From positions 620,001-684,000 of the forward strand of contig CAVSJA010000002.1 of the NCBI GenBank assembly GCA_963728145.1: 64,000 bases of DNA, given 5' to 3'. The translations under genes and the position numbers were made by a program. Below, in pieces: positions 27,112-36,241 of the stretch. The stretch's first letter is position 1. Each line of letters starts with the position of its first letter. This DNA is from CAVSJA01 sp963728145 (GTDB lineage: Bacteria; Bacteroidota; Bacteroidia; Chitinophagales; Chitinophagaceae). The notes below the pieces were generated by a model. The model had not been told where the DNA came from. It was given only the letters and a program-made list of their open reading frames with translations, and ran no database searches.

Positions 27112-27483
27112 ATGCGACTTACTTCCTCCAATAAATTTAAAAAGCTCATTGTGATCGGCGACAGGATCCTGATTCGACCAGCCAAGCCCAATGAAAGAAC
27201 TGAAAGTGGATTATACCTTCCCCCCGGCGTTCAGGAAAAAGAGCGCGTTCAGCAGGGTTATGTTATAAAAACCGGGCCAGGCTACGCCATTCCGATGCCC
27301 GTAGACGATGAACCCTGGAAGGCGGAAGACGACCAGGTGAAATACGTTCCCCTTCAAGCAAAAGAAGGAGATCTTGCAATCTTCTTACTTAGTGGCGCAA
27401 CAGAAGTGCTCTATGAGAGTGAAAAGTATTATATCGTTCCGCAAAGTGCAATATTGATGTTGGAGAGAGAAGAAGAAATGTAG
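27112..27483 (+). CDS. GroES-like co-chaperone family protein
   Basis: The 123-residue protein has the Cpn10 fold signature: VIGDRILIRPAKPNERTESG near the N-terminus, then GLYLPPGVQEKERVQQGYVI. It is longer than true GroES (~95) because of an inserted loop (GPGYAIPMPVDDEPWKAEDD) and lacks the canonical IVL mobile loop and neighbouring groEL. I regard it as a paralogous GroES-like protein rather than the GroEL partner. The C-terminus ends LMLEREEEM. Confidence 0.85.
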   Translation: MRLTSSNKFKKLIVIGDRILIRPAKPNERTESGLYLPPGVQEKERVQQGYVIKTGPGYAIPMPVDDEPWKAEDDQVKYVPLQAKEGDLAIFLLSGATEVLYESEKYYIVPQSAILMLEREEEM

Positions 27484-27548
27484 TTCCACTCATTTACGTC
27501 GAATTTCCTGATTTCAAAAAAGCCTAACTTACCTCTCAATTTTTTTTA

Positions 27549-29114
27549 ATGGCCACAACAGAGAATTTTTTGCAGACTGTACAGAATGGCTATGCCTTTA
27601 AAAGCGAATCAAGCTTATTGGGTGTTGGAATGCTGGATGGACAGGTGGTTGAAGGCGCTACTATTCGCTTACCCTTAAAAACAATGAATCGACACGGACT
27701 GATTGCAGGTGCCACCGGCACCGGGAAAACAAAAACCCTTCAGGTGATCGCCGAAGCGTTGAGCGATGCGAGTGTTCCTGTTTTACTAATGGATATTAAA
27801 GGAGATTTGAGCGGCATTGCTGCCGCGGGTGAATCGAATGAGAAGATCAACGAGCGCATGGCCAAAATGGGAACGGCTTATCAACCCTCCTCTTTTCCTG
27901 CGGAATTATTAACGCTAAGTAATGAAAAGGGAGTTCGATTAAGGGCTACCGTAAGTGAATTCGGTCCAATCCTCTTATCAAAGATTCTTGGATTGAATGA
28001 TACCCAGGAAGGGGTGGTTGCAATGATCTTTAAGTATTGCGATGATCAGAAATTGCCTTTGCTCGATCTCAAGGATTTTATCAAAGTGCTACAGTTCGTA
28101 AGCAATGAAGGCAAAAAAGAAATAGAGAAAGAATACGGGAAAATATCTACTACTTCAACTGGAACCATTCTTCGAAAAGTTATAGAATTGCAGCAACAGG
28201 GAGCTGATACTTTCTTCGGCGAACCTTCATTCGAAGTAGAAGACCTGCTTCGCATTAGCGATGATGGAAGAGGGATCATCAATATCCTCCGGGTCACAGA
28301 TATGCAAAACAGGCCAAAGCTCTTTTCCACCTTTATGCTAAGCCTTCTTGCTGAATTGTATGCAGTGATGCCAGAAGAAGGCGATATGGAAAAGCCGAAA
28401 CTGGTATTATTCATAGATGAAGCTCATCTGGTATTTCAGGAAGCTACCTCTGCTTTGTTGCAACAAATTGAAACAGTGATCAAATTGATACGTTCGAAAG
28501 GTGTTGGAATTTTCTTTTGTACACAAAACCCACAGGATATTCCAGCCAGCGTTTTGGCGCAATTAGGCTTGAAAGTTCAACATGCTTTACGTGCATTTAC
28601 CGCGGCCGATCGCAAAACGATCAAGCAGGCAGCTGAGAATTATCCTGAAACAAGCTTCTATAAAGTTGATGGCCTGCTAACTGAACTCGGGATCGGGGAA
28701 GCCCTGGTCTCTCTGCTGAATGAAAAAGGAATTCCTACGCCATTGGTACATACCTTACTTTTACCTCCCCGTAGCAGGATGGACATTCTCACGGACGCAG
28801 AGTTAAATGAATTGGTCAATCAGTCAAAGCTGGCAAAAAAATATGAGGCTGTTGACGATCCGGAAAGTGCGTACGAGATACTGAGTGCAAAACTGGAAGA
28901 AGCATCTCAAAGAGCAGAAGAACAAAAACAAACTGAAAAAGCAAATAAACCATCGGGCAGAAAGGAAAAATCGATGATGGAAGAGGTACTCGATAATTCG
29001 GTTACCCGCCAAATAGGAAGAACTGCCGCAAGCGTGATCACTCGAAGTTTACTGGGTGCCCTGGGACTGGGTGGTAGAAGCTCAACCCGCCGTAAGAAAA
29101 GCAGCTACTTATAA
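27549..29114 (+). CDS. HerA-like ATPase (DUF853 / YjgR family)
   Basis: A 521-residue P-loop ATPase of the FtsK-HerA superfamily. Walker A is GATGTGKT (54-61), Walker B LVLFIDEAHLV, and a conserved FFCTQNPQDIP follows. This matches the DUF853/YjgR family, cytoplasmic ATPases of unknown role. The C-terminal ~100 residues are charged and then basic (RRKKSSYL), possibly for nucleic acid binding. It lies 65 bp after the GroES-like gene. No NurA-like nuclease or SIR2 partner is next to it, so a defence role is not supported. Confidence 0.88.
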   Translation: MATTENFLQTVQNGYAFKSESSLLGVGMLDGQVVEGATIRLPLKTMNRHGLIAGATGTGKTKTLQVIAEALSDASVPVLLMDIKGDLSGIAAAGESNEKINERMAKMGTAYQPSSFPAELLTLSNEKGVRLRATVSEFGPILLSKILGLNDTQEGVVAMIFKYCDDQKLPLLDLKDFIKVLQFVSNEGKKEIEKEYGKISTTSTGTILRKVIELQQQGADTFFGEPSFEVEDLLRISDDGRGIINILRVTDMQNRPKLFSTFMLSLLAELYAVMPEEGDMEKPKLVLFIDEAHLVFQEATSALLQQIETVIKLIRSKGVGIFFCTQNPQDIPASVLAQLGLKVQHALRAFTAADRKTIKQAAENYPETSFYKVDGLLTELGIGEALVSLLNEKGIPTPLVHTLLLPPRSRMDILTDAELNELVNQSKLAKKYEAVDDPESAYEILSAKLEEASQRAEEQKQTEKANKPSGRKEKSMMEEVLDNSVTRQIGRTAASVITRSLLGALGLGGRSSTRRKKSSYL

Positions 29115-29184
29115 TTCGTACACTATTCTACTCCGTATTCATATTCGCTGAAAAAAGTTTTTTTAAATAACCAAAACAGTAAGT

Positions 29185-29721
29185 ATGAAAAAAACAATTT
29201 TTGCCCTCGCGGGAAGCCTGTTATTGCTGGCTTCATGCAATGACGGAACAACTGCCGGTGGTGGAGGTGGAGCCGTCGATAGCTCAGCCATTAAAAAGGA
29301 AATGAAGGAAGAAAGAAACAAGAAAACAGCGATGGCCAGCATCGAAGGTATTGAAAAGAGAGATGTTGACCTGGTCTTAAAGGATGTCACTCCTGATGGA
29401 GTCGATTATGGCACTGGAGAAATGCCTGCTGTAAAGGGACTTGATAGCGTAAAGGCTGGCTTGAAAAGCTGGTTGGATGCAATGGAATCAGTAAAGGGCT
29501 CTAATTTGCTGTATGTTGCCGACGGCGATTATGTAATCGTTTATGGCGATTGGGAAGGAAAATATAAGTCGGATTTTATGGGTATGAAAACTGCAGGTAA
29601 ATCCTATAAAGTCAAGGACGTCGATGTTTTCAAATTTAATGATGAAGGAAAGATCGTCGAACACCGTAGTGTCCAATCAAACCAAACAGTAATGATCCAG
29701 TTGATGGCTCCGAAGAAATAA
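29185..29721 (+). CDS. Lipoprotein with NTF2/SnoaL-like domain
   Basis: The 178-residue product begins with a lipoprotein signal (LLLASC, Cys18) and a Gly-rich spacer. The remainder (MASIEGIEKRDVDLVLKDVT, VKGLDSVKAGLKSWLDAM, VYGDWEGKY, VFKFNDEGKIVEHRSVQ) follows the pattern of nuclear-transport-factor-2/SnoaL-like domains. It is expected to be membrane-anchored in the periplasm; ligand unknown. Convergent with recQ, 4 bp apart. Confidence 0.75.
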   Translation: MKKTIFALAGSLLLLASCNDGTTAGGGGGAVDSSAIKKEMKEERNKKTAMASIEGIEKRDVDLVLKDVTPDGVDYGTGEMPAVKGLDSVKAGLKSWLDAMESVKGSNLLYVADGDYVIVYGDWEGKYKSDFMGMKTAGKSYKVKDVDVFKFNDEGKIVEHRSVQSNQTVMIQLMAPKK

Positions 29722-29725
29722 TGGA

Positions 29726-31627
29726 TCATTTCAAGTGGATCTTTCCATTACTATCCACTTCAATCTTATTTTCAGCCTGGAGGAAGTCAATCACCTTCCA
29801 GGCTTTTTCTTTCGTAACACCGCTCAGTGATTGAAGCAATTCTGTCGAAGTCTTTGGCTTTTTGTCAATTGCAGATACTATGATTGTTTTTATTTTTTCA
29901 AACTCTTCTCGCTTAAGATTTTCTTTTTTCAAACCCAGACAATTATCGCAAATACCACATGGTTTTACTTCCTTGTCTCCAAAATAAGAAGCCAGCTGCT
30001 GGCTCCGGCAGACCTTATCATCTTTAACGTATCCAAGCATTGCTTCAATTCGCGCAACATATTCCAGCTTTCTTTTTAAATAATTAGTTGGATTTATATA
30101 AAGATCTTCCGTCGCCGGCCGATTAGTCAAAAAATACAATTGCGGTTTTTCCTTTGGAGGTTGATAATTGACCAAACGTGATTGATGCAACTCTTTCAAA
30201 GCTTTTTTAAGATCTCCTTCATCCAGCTTCAGTTGAAAGGCCAGGGATTTTTCATGAATGTTTGATGGATGATCAAAAATTCCTGCATAGGTTCTCAATA
30301 GGGCCTTAATTAACGGTTCCAGGTCGGGATTTGCATTCTCGAAAGCGTATAGATTTTCTTTTGTGGAAGTGAATTCAACTTTTGATGGAAGAAAACTTTG
30401 TTCACTGAAACTTAATAGTCCTTCCTGCTCCAGTGTTTGAAGCACCGCCATTGTTTGATTGGCAGGTATTTTGAATTTCTTGGTGAAGTCTAATATGTCA
30501 AAATCAAATGAACTGTTTTCACCGGATCCAGATGGTAATTGCAGATAATTCATCAGCGCCTGGTAGGTTGAACGAATGGTTTCCATTGAAGGAAACCTTG
30601 TTTCGACCAAGGCTTTTAATTCTTCTGATTCTTTCGATTGATGAAGTAAAACTGCATAGGATCTTTTACCGTCCCTGCCAGCTCTCCCAGCTTCCTGGTA
30701 ATAATTTTCGAGGCAATCGGGAAGATCAGCATGAATCACAATCCTTACATCCGGCTTATCGATACCCATACCAAACGCGTTGGTACAAGCCATTACCCGT
30801 ACCTGGTTATTGATCCAGCTTTCCTGTTTTTTGCTTCTTGCTTCCTGGCTCAGACCTGCATGGTAGAAGTCTGCAGAAATGCCATGCATCTGCAATAGGT
30901 CGCTGAATTCTTTGGTTCTCCTGCGACTCCTTGTATATACCAGTCCGCAACCATTTACCTTTTGTAGTATATCCAGCATCTTATTGACCTTGGAATCTAC
31001 TTTGAACGCGCTATAAGACAGGTTCGCTCTTTCAAAAGACTGACGGTAAATCTGAGCGTTGTTGAATTGAAGTTTATCGCAAATATCCTTTTGTACAATT
31101 TCGGTTGCGGATGCAGTTAATGCGAGAACAGGTATTCCAGGCAATTCTTCCCTTAGCGCAGCGATACGCAGATAGGGGGGACGAAAATCATAGCCCCATT
31201 GAGAAATACAATGGGCTTCATCTACTGCAATCAGGGAAATGCCAAGTGAATGAAGGTATTCTTTGAAAAGATTTGTCTCCAGTCTTTCCGGTGAAACATA
31301 TAGAAACTTGCAGTTACTCTCGCCGGCAACCTTCAACGTTTGAATTACTTCTTTACGGCTCATGCCAGAGTAGATTGCAAATGCGGTTATACTTTTTCGT
31401 CGAAGACCTTCAACCTGGTCTTTCATTAAAGCAATAAGCGGTGAAATTACAAGGCATAGTCCATCCATTGCCATCGCCGGCACCTGGTAGCAGATTGATT
31501 TACCTCCTCCAGTTGGCATCAACGCAAGCGTATCCCTTCGATTTAGAATGGAATTGATTACATCTTCCTGAAGGGGTCTGAATGAGCCATAACCCCAATA
31601 AGACTTTAATATTTCGTGAATGGTCAA
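29726..31627 (-). CDS. recQ: ATP-dependent DNA helicase RecQ
   Basis: RecQ is a 3'-5' DNA helicase in recombination and repair. The protein has GFRPLQ-type motif 0 (GSFRPLQEDVI), Walker A MPTGGGKS, the DEAH box AVDEAHCISQWGYDF, motif VI QEAGRAGRDG, and the zinc-binding/winged-helix C-terminal region with CRSQQLASYF and CGICDNC. No HRDC domain is evident. A GTG at 31672 would add 15 residues (including FTIHHSPL) encoded by an intergenic phrase repeat; the TTG at 31627, giving TIHEILKSYWGYG, is more likely. It convergently abuts the NTF2-like gene. Confidence 0.92.
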   Translation of the reverse strand: MTIHEILKSYWGYGSFRPLQEDVINSILNRRDTLALMPTGGGKSICYQVPAMAMDGLCLVISPLIALMKDQVEGLRRKSITAFAIYSGMSRKEVIQTLKVAGESNCKFLYVSPERLETNLFKEYLHSLGISLIAVDEAHCISQWGYDFRPPYLRIAALREELPGIPVLALTASATEIVQKDICDKLQFNNAQIYRQSFERANLSYSAFKVDSKVNKMLDILQKVNGCGLVYTRSRRRTKEFSDLLQMHGISADFYHAGLSQEARSKKQESWINNQVRVMACTNAFGMGIDKPDVRIVIHADLPDCLENYYQEAGRAGRDGKRSYAVLLHQSKESEELKALVETRFPSMETIRSTYQALMNYLQLPSGSGENSSFDFDILDFTKKFKIPANQTMAVLQTLEQEGLLSFSEQSFLPSKVEFTSTKENLYAFENANPDLEPLIKALLRTYAGIFDHPSNIHEKSLAFQLKLDEGDLKKALKELHQSRLVNYQPPKEKPQLYFLTNRPATEDLYINPTNYLKRKLEYVARIEAMLGYVKDDKVCRSQQLASYFGDKEVKPCGICDNCLGLKKENLKREEFEKIKTIIVSAIDKKPKTSTELLQSLSGVTKEKAWKVIDFLQAENKIEVDSNGKIHLK

Positions 31628-31649
31628 TGGTGAATGGTGAATTGTGAAT
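31616..31649. repeat. GTGAATGGTGAAT phrase repeat overlapping recQ 5' end
   Basis: Four or five variants of the phrase GTGAATGG / GTGAATT lie end to end across the recQ start region. They are the same family as the inverted repeat at 26112-26233. Confidence 0.7.
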
Positions 31650-31685
31650 ATAGATAAAAACTCTGCCTGCACCGAAGCGTAAATA

Positions 31686-33809
31686 TCAGACTACTTTCTT
31701 TACGAACAATCTTCCTGAGTTGATGGCGAGGACAACATCACTCAAGCCCATTACCAGTGCGCCAAATGTGGGAGTTAATAATCCAAAGGCGGCGACGGGA
31801 ATGGCAACTATATTATAGATAAATGCCCAAAAGAGATTTTGTTTGATCGTGATATAACTGTGTTTCCCTAACCCCAATGCAGACGGAAGGTTTTTCAAAC
31901 CGTTATTCATTAAAACGACGTCAGCAGTTTGCATGGCTAGTTGCGAAGCTTCACTCATTGAAATTCCAATCGTTGCCTTTGCCAATGCAGGTGCATCATT
32001 AATTCCGTCACCGACCATTGCCACGGGAGCTTCTTTATTTAATTCTTCAATCTTCGCCAACTTTTGTTCGGGAGTTTGTTCAGCGATCACTACTTCAATT
32101 CCCAATTGGTCGGCAAGTTTCTTGCACTTACTATATCGGTCTCCGCTGAGCAAGATTGTTTTAATATTTTTCTTTTTCAGGTATTCGACTACGCCGAAAG
32201 CTTCCGGTCTTATTTCGTCTTCTATCGCGATCCAGCCAATGAGACGATCATTTTTCGTTACATATACACTATGATTGTCGTCCTTTGTCAGATCTTTTGC
32301 AATCGCATACGAACCGGCTTTGTAACGATTTCCTTCCCGATCGGCCGCTATCATTCCCAATCCTTTTACCTCTTCAATTTTTTCCCAACGGTTCTCATCT
32401 TTCATTTTCCATAATGCCGAAATTGATTTGGCAATCGGATGGTTTGAATATTTCTCCAATGAAAAAACAATACGCTTGAATTCATCCTCCGACACTTCCT
32501 GGAATTGAAAGTTTGAAATTTTGAATTCCCCTGTTGTTAGTGTTCCCGTTTTGTCAAACACAACCTGCCTGATATCTTTAAATGATTCGAGACTTGCAGC
32601 ATTCCTGAAAAGTATTCCCATCCTGGATGCTCTTCCGAGTCCCACCGCGATCGCTGCGGGTGTTGCAAGCCCCATTGCACAAGGACAAGCGATCACCAAT
32701 ACGGCGATACTGCGCATCAATGCCTCTGTTAGATCGGGACGAACGATATAATTGACTATAAAAGTAACAGCAGCTATCACTAGGACAACCGGTACAAATA
32801 CGGCGCTTATTTTGTCTGCAAGCTGTTGAACTGGCGGCTTTTCACTTTGCGCCTGTTTCACTAGGTTGATGATATTCGAAAGAACAGAATCCTTTGCCGC
32901 CGCAGTTACCTGGGCTTTCAGCGTGCCGTCGACGATAAGGCTTCCGCCAATCACTGCATCTTTTTGTTTCTTAAAAACCGGTGAACTTTCCCCAGTGATC
33001 AATGATTCATTTACGGTTGCCTCGCCCCATAAAATCTTTGCGTCTGCAGGCACCTGTTCTCCTGATTTAATAAGTACCAGGTCGCCCGGGCGCAATTGCG
33101 AATTATCAACTGGAAATATTATTTCCTGTTGTTTATCATCGAAAGCGATCATATGCGCAATCACTTTCTGTGATTTGGCCAGTTTGTTTAATGCACGTTG
33201 AGTTGATTCAACAGAAGCATCTTCGAGATAATTTCCCAGGAATACCAGGGTGATTATTGCAGCAGAGGTCTCATAAAAAAGAAATTCTTCACCTCTTCCC
33301 ATTAAGGTACCGGTAAGACTATATCCGAATGCCGCTGTAGCGCCGATCGCGATCAATACATTCATATTCGGCAGCCCATTTCGAATGCTATTGAGCGCGC
33401 TTCTTCCAAAATAACTCATACCAATGAGGTAAACAGGAAGCGCAAGCGCAAATTGTACCCAGGGTTGCATCAACCAATGCGGCACCAAACCCGGCAACAT
33501 ATGAAGCATTAGAACCAGTGTAAAGGGAGCGCAAATCAAAAGATAGCGGAGAAACCGATTCATTGGTTTCTTTCCTTCTTCCGGTACCCCATCGAATTCT
33601 TTATTTACCTTATACCCCAGCGATTCAATTCCTTCCTGCAATTTCCTTTCCTCGGCCTTTTCCCTTAGATCAAAGACGACTTCTCCGCCAACCAGATTTA
33701 CCTTGACGTTACTCATTCCTTGTTTCTCGAGGTATTTTCCAATTGTCACCGCGCAGTTGGAACAAGTCATCCCTTCTACTTTCCAGTTCACCGTATCCAT
33801 ATTGCTCAT
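31686..33809 (-). CDS. copA: Heavy-metal P1B-type ATPase (copper-type CopA)
   Basis: A 707-residue P-type ATPase with one N-terminal metal-binding domain (GMTCSNCA, C16/C19), eight predicted TMs, the transmembrane metal motif CPC (C375-C377), the phosphorylation site DKTGTLT (D419), and GDGINDAPALA in the hinge. These mark a Cu(I)-exporting P1B-1 ATPase, moving copper from the cytoplasm to the periplasm. No metalloregulator is adjacent. The gene is divergent from tsaE, with a -7 box 13 bp before its start. Confidence 0.92.
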   Translation of the reverse strand: MSNMDTVNWKVEGMTCSNCAVTIGKYLEKQGMSNVKVNLVGGEVVFDLREKAEERKLQEGIESLGYKVNKEFDGVPEEGKKPMNRFLRYLLICAPFTLVLMLHMLPGLVPHWLMQPWVQFALALPVYLIGMSYFGRSALNSIRNGLPNMNVLIAIGATAAFGYSLTGTLMGRGEEFLFYETSAAIITLVFLGNYLEDASVESTQRALNKLAKSQKVIAHMIAFDDKQQEIIFPVDNSQLRPGDLVLIKSGEQVPADAKILWGEATVNESLITGESSPVFKKQKDAVIGGSLIVDGTLKAQVTAAAKDSVLSNIINLVKQAQSEKPPVQQLADKISAVFVPVVLVIAAVTFIVNYIVRPDLTEALMRSIAVLVIACPCAMGLATPAAIAVGLGRASRMGILFRNAASLESFKDIRQVVFDKTGTLTTGEFKISNFQFQEVSEDEFKRIVFSLEKYSNHPIAKSISALWKMKDENRWEKIEEVKGLGMIAADREGNRYKAGSYAIAKDLTKDDNHSVYVTKNDRLIGWIAIEDEIRPEAFGVVEYLKKKNIKTILLSGDRYSKCKKLADQLGIEVVIAEQTPEQKLAKIEELNKEAPVAMVGDGINDAPALAKATIGISMSEASQLAMQTADVVLMNNGLKNLPSALGLGKHSYITIKQNLFWAFIYNIVAIPVAAFGLLTPTFGALVMGLSDVVLAINSGRLFVKKVV

Positions 33810-33822
33810 TCTTATTTAACAA

Positions 33823-33830
33823 CAAAATTA
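33823..33830 (-). promoter_or_regulatory. -7 box of copA
   Basis: TAATTTTG on the minus strand, 13 nt before the copA ATG, matches TANNTTTG. Confidence 0.5.
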
Positions 33831-33913
33831 CTCAAGGGTTTAGTCTGGCCTATTGCGAACAAGGAAATATTAAATCAACATTGTTGCAATTCGAAACCAG
33901 CAATTTCTGCCGG

Positions 33914-33921
33914 TATATTTG
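33914..33921 (+). promoter_or_regulatory. Promoter of tsaE
   Basis: TATATTTG (-7) is preceded by TTCG at 33890-33893, a 20-nt spacer. The box ends 4 nt before the tsaE ATG, predicting a leaderless mRNA. Confidence 0.55.
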
Positions 33922-33925
33922 TAAG

Positions 33926-34339
33926 ATGGAATGGCTATTCGGATTATCTGAAATAAAAAGAGTGGCAGCCGATTTCTGGAACCAGGCGGGAGAGGGAAAA
34001 GTGATCGCGTTTCACGGCAAAATGGGTGTGGGAAAAACAACATTTATACATGCGCTATGCGACGTAAAGGAGGTTAGCAGTCCTGTGGGCAGCCCTACTT
34101 TTTCGTTGATCAATCAGTACGAATTTCCGGGTGGCAGGATCTATCATATCGATCTCTTCCGATTGAATGATGAACAGGAAGCAATACGGGCAGGAGTTGA
34201 GGATAGTTTGTATAGCGGAGATACCTGTCTTGTTGAATGGCCAGATAAAGCTCCCGGTATTTTACCCGAGAATAGCGTCCATGCAGATCTTGAGATCGTT
34301 GAAGACCAGATTCGCAGGTTGCGGATAAGGGATAAATAG
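33926..34339 (+). CDS. tsaE: tRNA threonylcarbamoyladenosine biosynthesis ATPase TsaE
   Basis: TsaE is the ATPase that supports TsaB-TsaD in making the t6A37 modification of ANN-decoding tRNAs. The 137-residue protein has Walker A GKMGVGKTTF (31-40), SSPVGSPTFSLINQY, HIDLFRL and CLVEWPDKA. The frame is open 183 bp further upstream, but the promoter placement and the family N-terminus favour the ATG at 33926. The alanine dehydrogenase gene lies downstream with its own promoter. Confidence 0.93.
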   Translation: MEWLFGLSEIKRVAADFWNQAGEGKVIAFHGKMGVGKTTFIHALCDVKEVSSPVGSPTFSLINQYEFPGGRIYHIDLFRLNDEQEAIRAGVEDSLYSGDTCLVEWPDKAPGILPENSVHADLEIVEDQIRRLRIRDK

Positions 34340-34347
34340 TATATTTG
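34340..34347 (+). promoter_or_regulatory. Promoter of the alanine dehydrogenase gene
   Basis: TATATTTG with TTG 18 nt upstream (34319-34321). It begins immediately after the tsaE stop and ends 50 nt before the next ATG. Confidence 0.55.
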
Positions 34348-34397
34348 ATTCCCGACTTCCTACCAGGCATCGGATAACCAGCAACCAGCAAACAAAA

Positions 34398-35612
34398 ATG
34401 TCCCAGCAAAAACCGATCATTAGCACATCTTTCAGCTACGAAACTTTACAGGAAACGCTCGATATCAAAGCAAAGGGAATGCCGTTATTGATCGGAATTC
34501 CTAAGGAAACTGCCTTCCAGGAAAACAGGGTTGCTCTCACGCCGGATGCAGTAGGTGTTTTGATCAGCAATGGACATCAGGTCGTACTCGAACATAACGC
34601 AGGTGAGGCGGCGCATTTCCGCGATAAAGATTATAGTGAAGCAGGCGCAAAGATTGTTTATGAAAAAGCGGAAGTCTACAAGGCTCCCATACTTGTAAAA
34701 AGCGCACCTGTTGTGGATGAGGATTTGCCGCATTTGCAAATGAACCAAATGATCGTTTCTCCCATTCATCTTTCTATGCTCAAGGCAGAACTGCTGCAAA
34801 AGATGATGGAAAAAAGGATTACCGCGATTTCATTCGAAAACTTAAAAGATGATAGTGATAGTTATCCTATTGTCAGAAGCATGAGCGAAATTGCCGGTAG
34901 CGCAGTAATGCTGATCGCTGCACAATACCTTGGTTCAGCCAATCATGGCAAAGGAGTGTTATTAGGAGGTATATCCGGCATTCCTCCAACTAAAGTAATC
35001 ATCATTGGGGCTGGAATTGTTGGCGAATATGCAACAAGGGCAGCTGTCGCGCTTGGAGCTTCTGTAAAAGTTTTCGACAATAGTGTTTACCGGCTAAAAC
35101 GTCTTCAGAATAGTATTGGCCATCGTTTATGGACTTCTGTTATTGAGCCCCGGATTCTGGCAAAGCAGTTGAAAACCTGTGAAGTAGCTGTTGGAGCGCT
35201 ATATACTCAAGGTCCCAGAACGCCGGTGGTTGTTACAGAAGAAATGGTAAGCAATATGCGCACGGGAAGTGTGGTGATTGATGTTAGCATTGATAGGGGA
35301 GGCTGTTTTGAAACCTCTGAAATTACCACACATGAAAGTCCTATTTTTTTGAAATACGGGGTAATTCACTATTGTGTTCCAAATATTCCTTCAGGTTTTG
35401 CAAGAACCGCTTCACAGGCAATCAGCAATGTGTTGATGCCATTATTACTGGAAGCGGGAGATGAAGGTGGATTTGAAAACCTGGTTTGGCATAAAGTCCA
35501 TTTGCGCAGTGGTATTTATTTCTTCAAAGGCGCGTTAACTAATTTCCATCTCAGCCAACGCTTTGATCTCAAGTATACCGATCTGAATTTATTAATTGCG
35601 AGCAAGCGCTGA
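34398..35612 (+). CDS. ald: Alanine dehydrogenase
   Basis: The 404-residue protein belongs to the alanine dehydrogenase / PntA N-terminal family. It has LIGIPKETAFQENRVALTP at the N-terminus, the Rossmann motif IIGAGIVGEYA, and DVSIDRGGCFETS near the active site with the catalytic Asp. It would reversibly deaminate L-alanine to pyruvate with NAD. The family also includes transhydrogenase alpha subunits, but no pntB partner is present. An N-terminal extension of ~25 residues precedes the usual start. The last 21 bp overlap the convergent ABC ATPase gene. Confidence 0.88.
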   Translation: MSQQKPIISTSFSYETLQETLDIKAKGMPLLIGIPKETAFQENRVALTPDAVGVLISNGHQVVLEHNAGEAAHFRDKDYSEAGAKIVYEKAEVYKAPILVKSAPVVDEDLPHLQMNQMIVSPIHLSMLKAELLQKMMEKRITAISFENLKDDSDSYPIVRSMSEIAGSAVMLIAAQYLGSANHGKGVLLGGISGIPPTKVIIIGAGIVGEYATRAAVALGASVKVFDNSVYRLKRLQNSIGHRLWTSVIEPRILAKQLKTCEVAVGALYTQGPRTPVVVTEEMVSNMRTGSVVIDVSIDRGGCFETSEITTHESPIFLKYGVIHYCVPNIPSGFARTASQAISNVLMPLLLEAGDEGGFENLVWHKVHLRSGIYFFKGALTNFHLSQRFDLKYTDLNLLIASKR

Positions 35613-36241
35613 TTTTGCGAAATCCGTTATCAGGATTTTTTCTTCACAAAACTCATATTCCATTTGATCATTGGAGCTAACGATGACCATCCTGTTTTTG
35701 CAATGATCTTTTATCAATTGATGATAGAGATTGATGCCGTTTGAATCCAAATTCGTACATGGCTCATCGAGAAGAATGCATGGAACATCAGTTAGAATTG
35801 CCTGAGCGAGTTTCACTCTTTGTTTCATTCCACTGCTGAAATAACGGATCTGTTTATTCGCTGCATTTTCCAATCCAATGCAGGAAATGATATTTTCTGT
35901 GTTGAAATGATCCAAAAAGGATTTGAATTTTCCATGAAAATCGAGGAATTCAATCAGTGTCATTTCGTCTACTAATTCGAGATAGGGCGCGGCTATCGAA
36001 ATATATTTAAATATCTCTTCTGTCTCTTCCAGGCCATTCTTTGAGGGATCTGAGATTTGATATTTGATTTCACCTTCGATTGCGAGATAGCTCCTCCAAT
36101 CATTTGCAATAAGGTACTTTTCCCTGATCCATTCGGGCCAGTGATTGCATATGATTTACCTGAAATAAATTCGTAATTAACTTTCCGGAAGATCCAGTCG
36201 CGGTTGAACCGCTTGCCTGCATTAGTCAGCGATATCTTCAT
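35592..36241 (-). CDS. ABC transporter ATP-binding protein, frame break inside
   Basis: Two frames combine into a ~215-residue ABC ATPase: Walker A GPNGSGKST (35-43), signature SSGMKQRVKLAQAIL, Walker B CILLDEPCTNLD. The frame breaks near 36072, where inserting one G turns SQSKVKSN into SQSKGEIKYQISD and reads on to MTLIEFLDFHGKF. The start ATG at 36241 overlaps the lpxA 3' end by 20 bp, so it is probably translated from the lpxA transcript. It resembles single-domain export ATPases (CcmA/GldA-like), but no permease is encoded beside it. The break is probably a one-base deletion in the consensus. Confidence 0.82.

Noticed and set aside
27549..29114. Defence system (HerA with nuclease)
   Set aside because: The ATPase is the DUF853/YjgR type and no NurA, SIR2 or DUF4297 partner is encoded beside it.
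29733..29760. Hairpin AAGTGGAT/ATCCACTT as terminator of recQ or the lipoprotein gene
   Set aside because: It lies within the recQ coding end and has no T-run; low support.
33743..33925. N-terminal extension of TsaE by 61 residues
   Set aside because: It is rich in S, F and N unlike the family, crosses the copA and tsaE promoters, and the standard TsaE start is at 33926.
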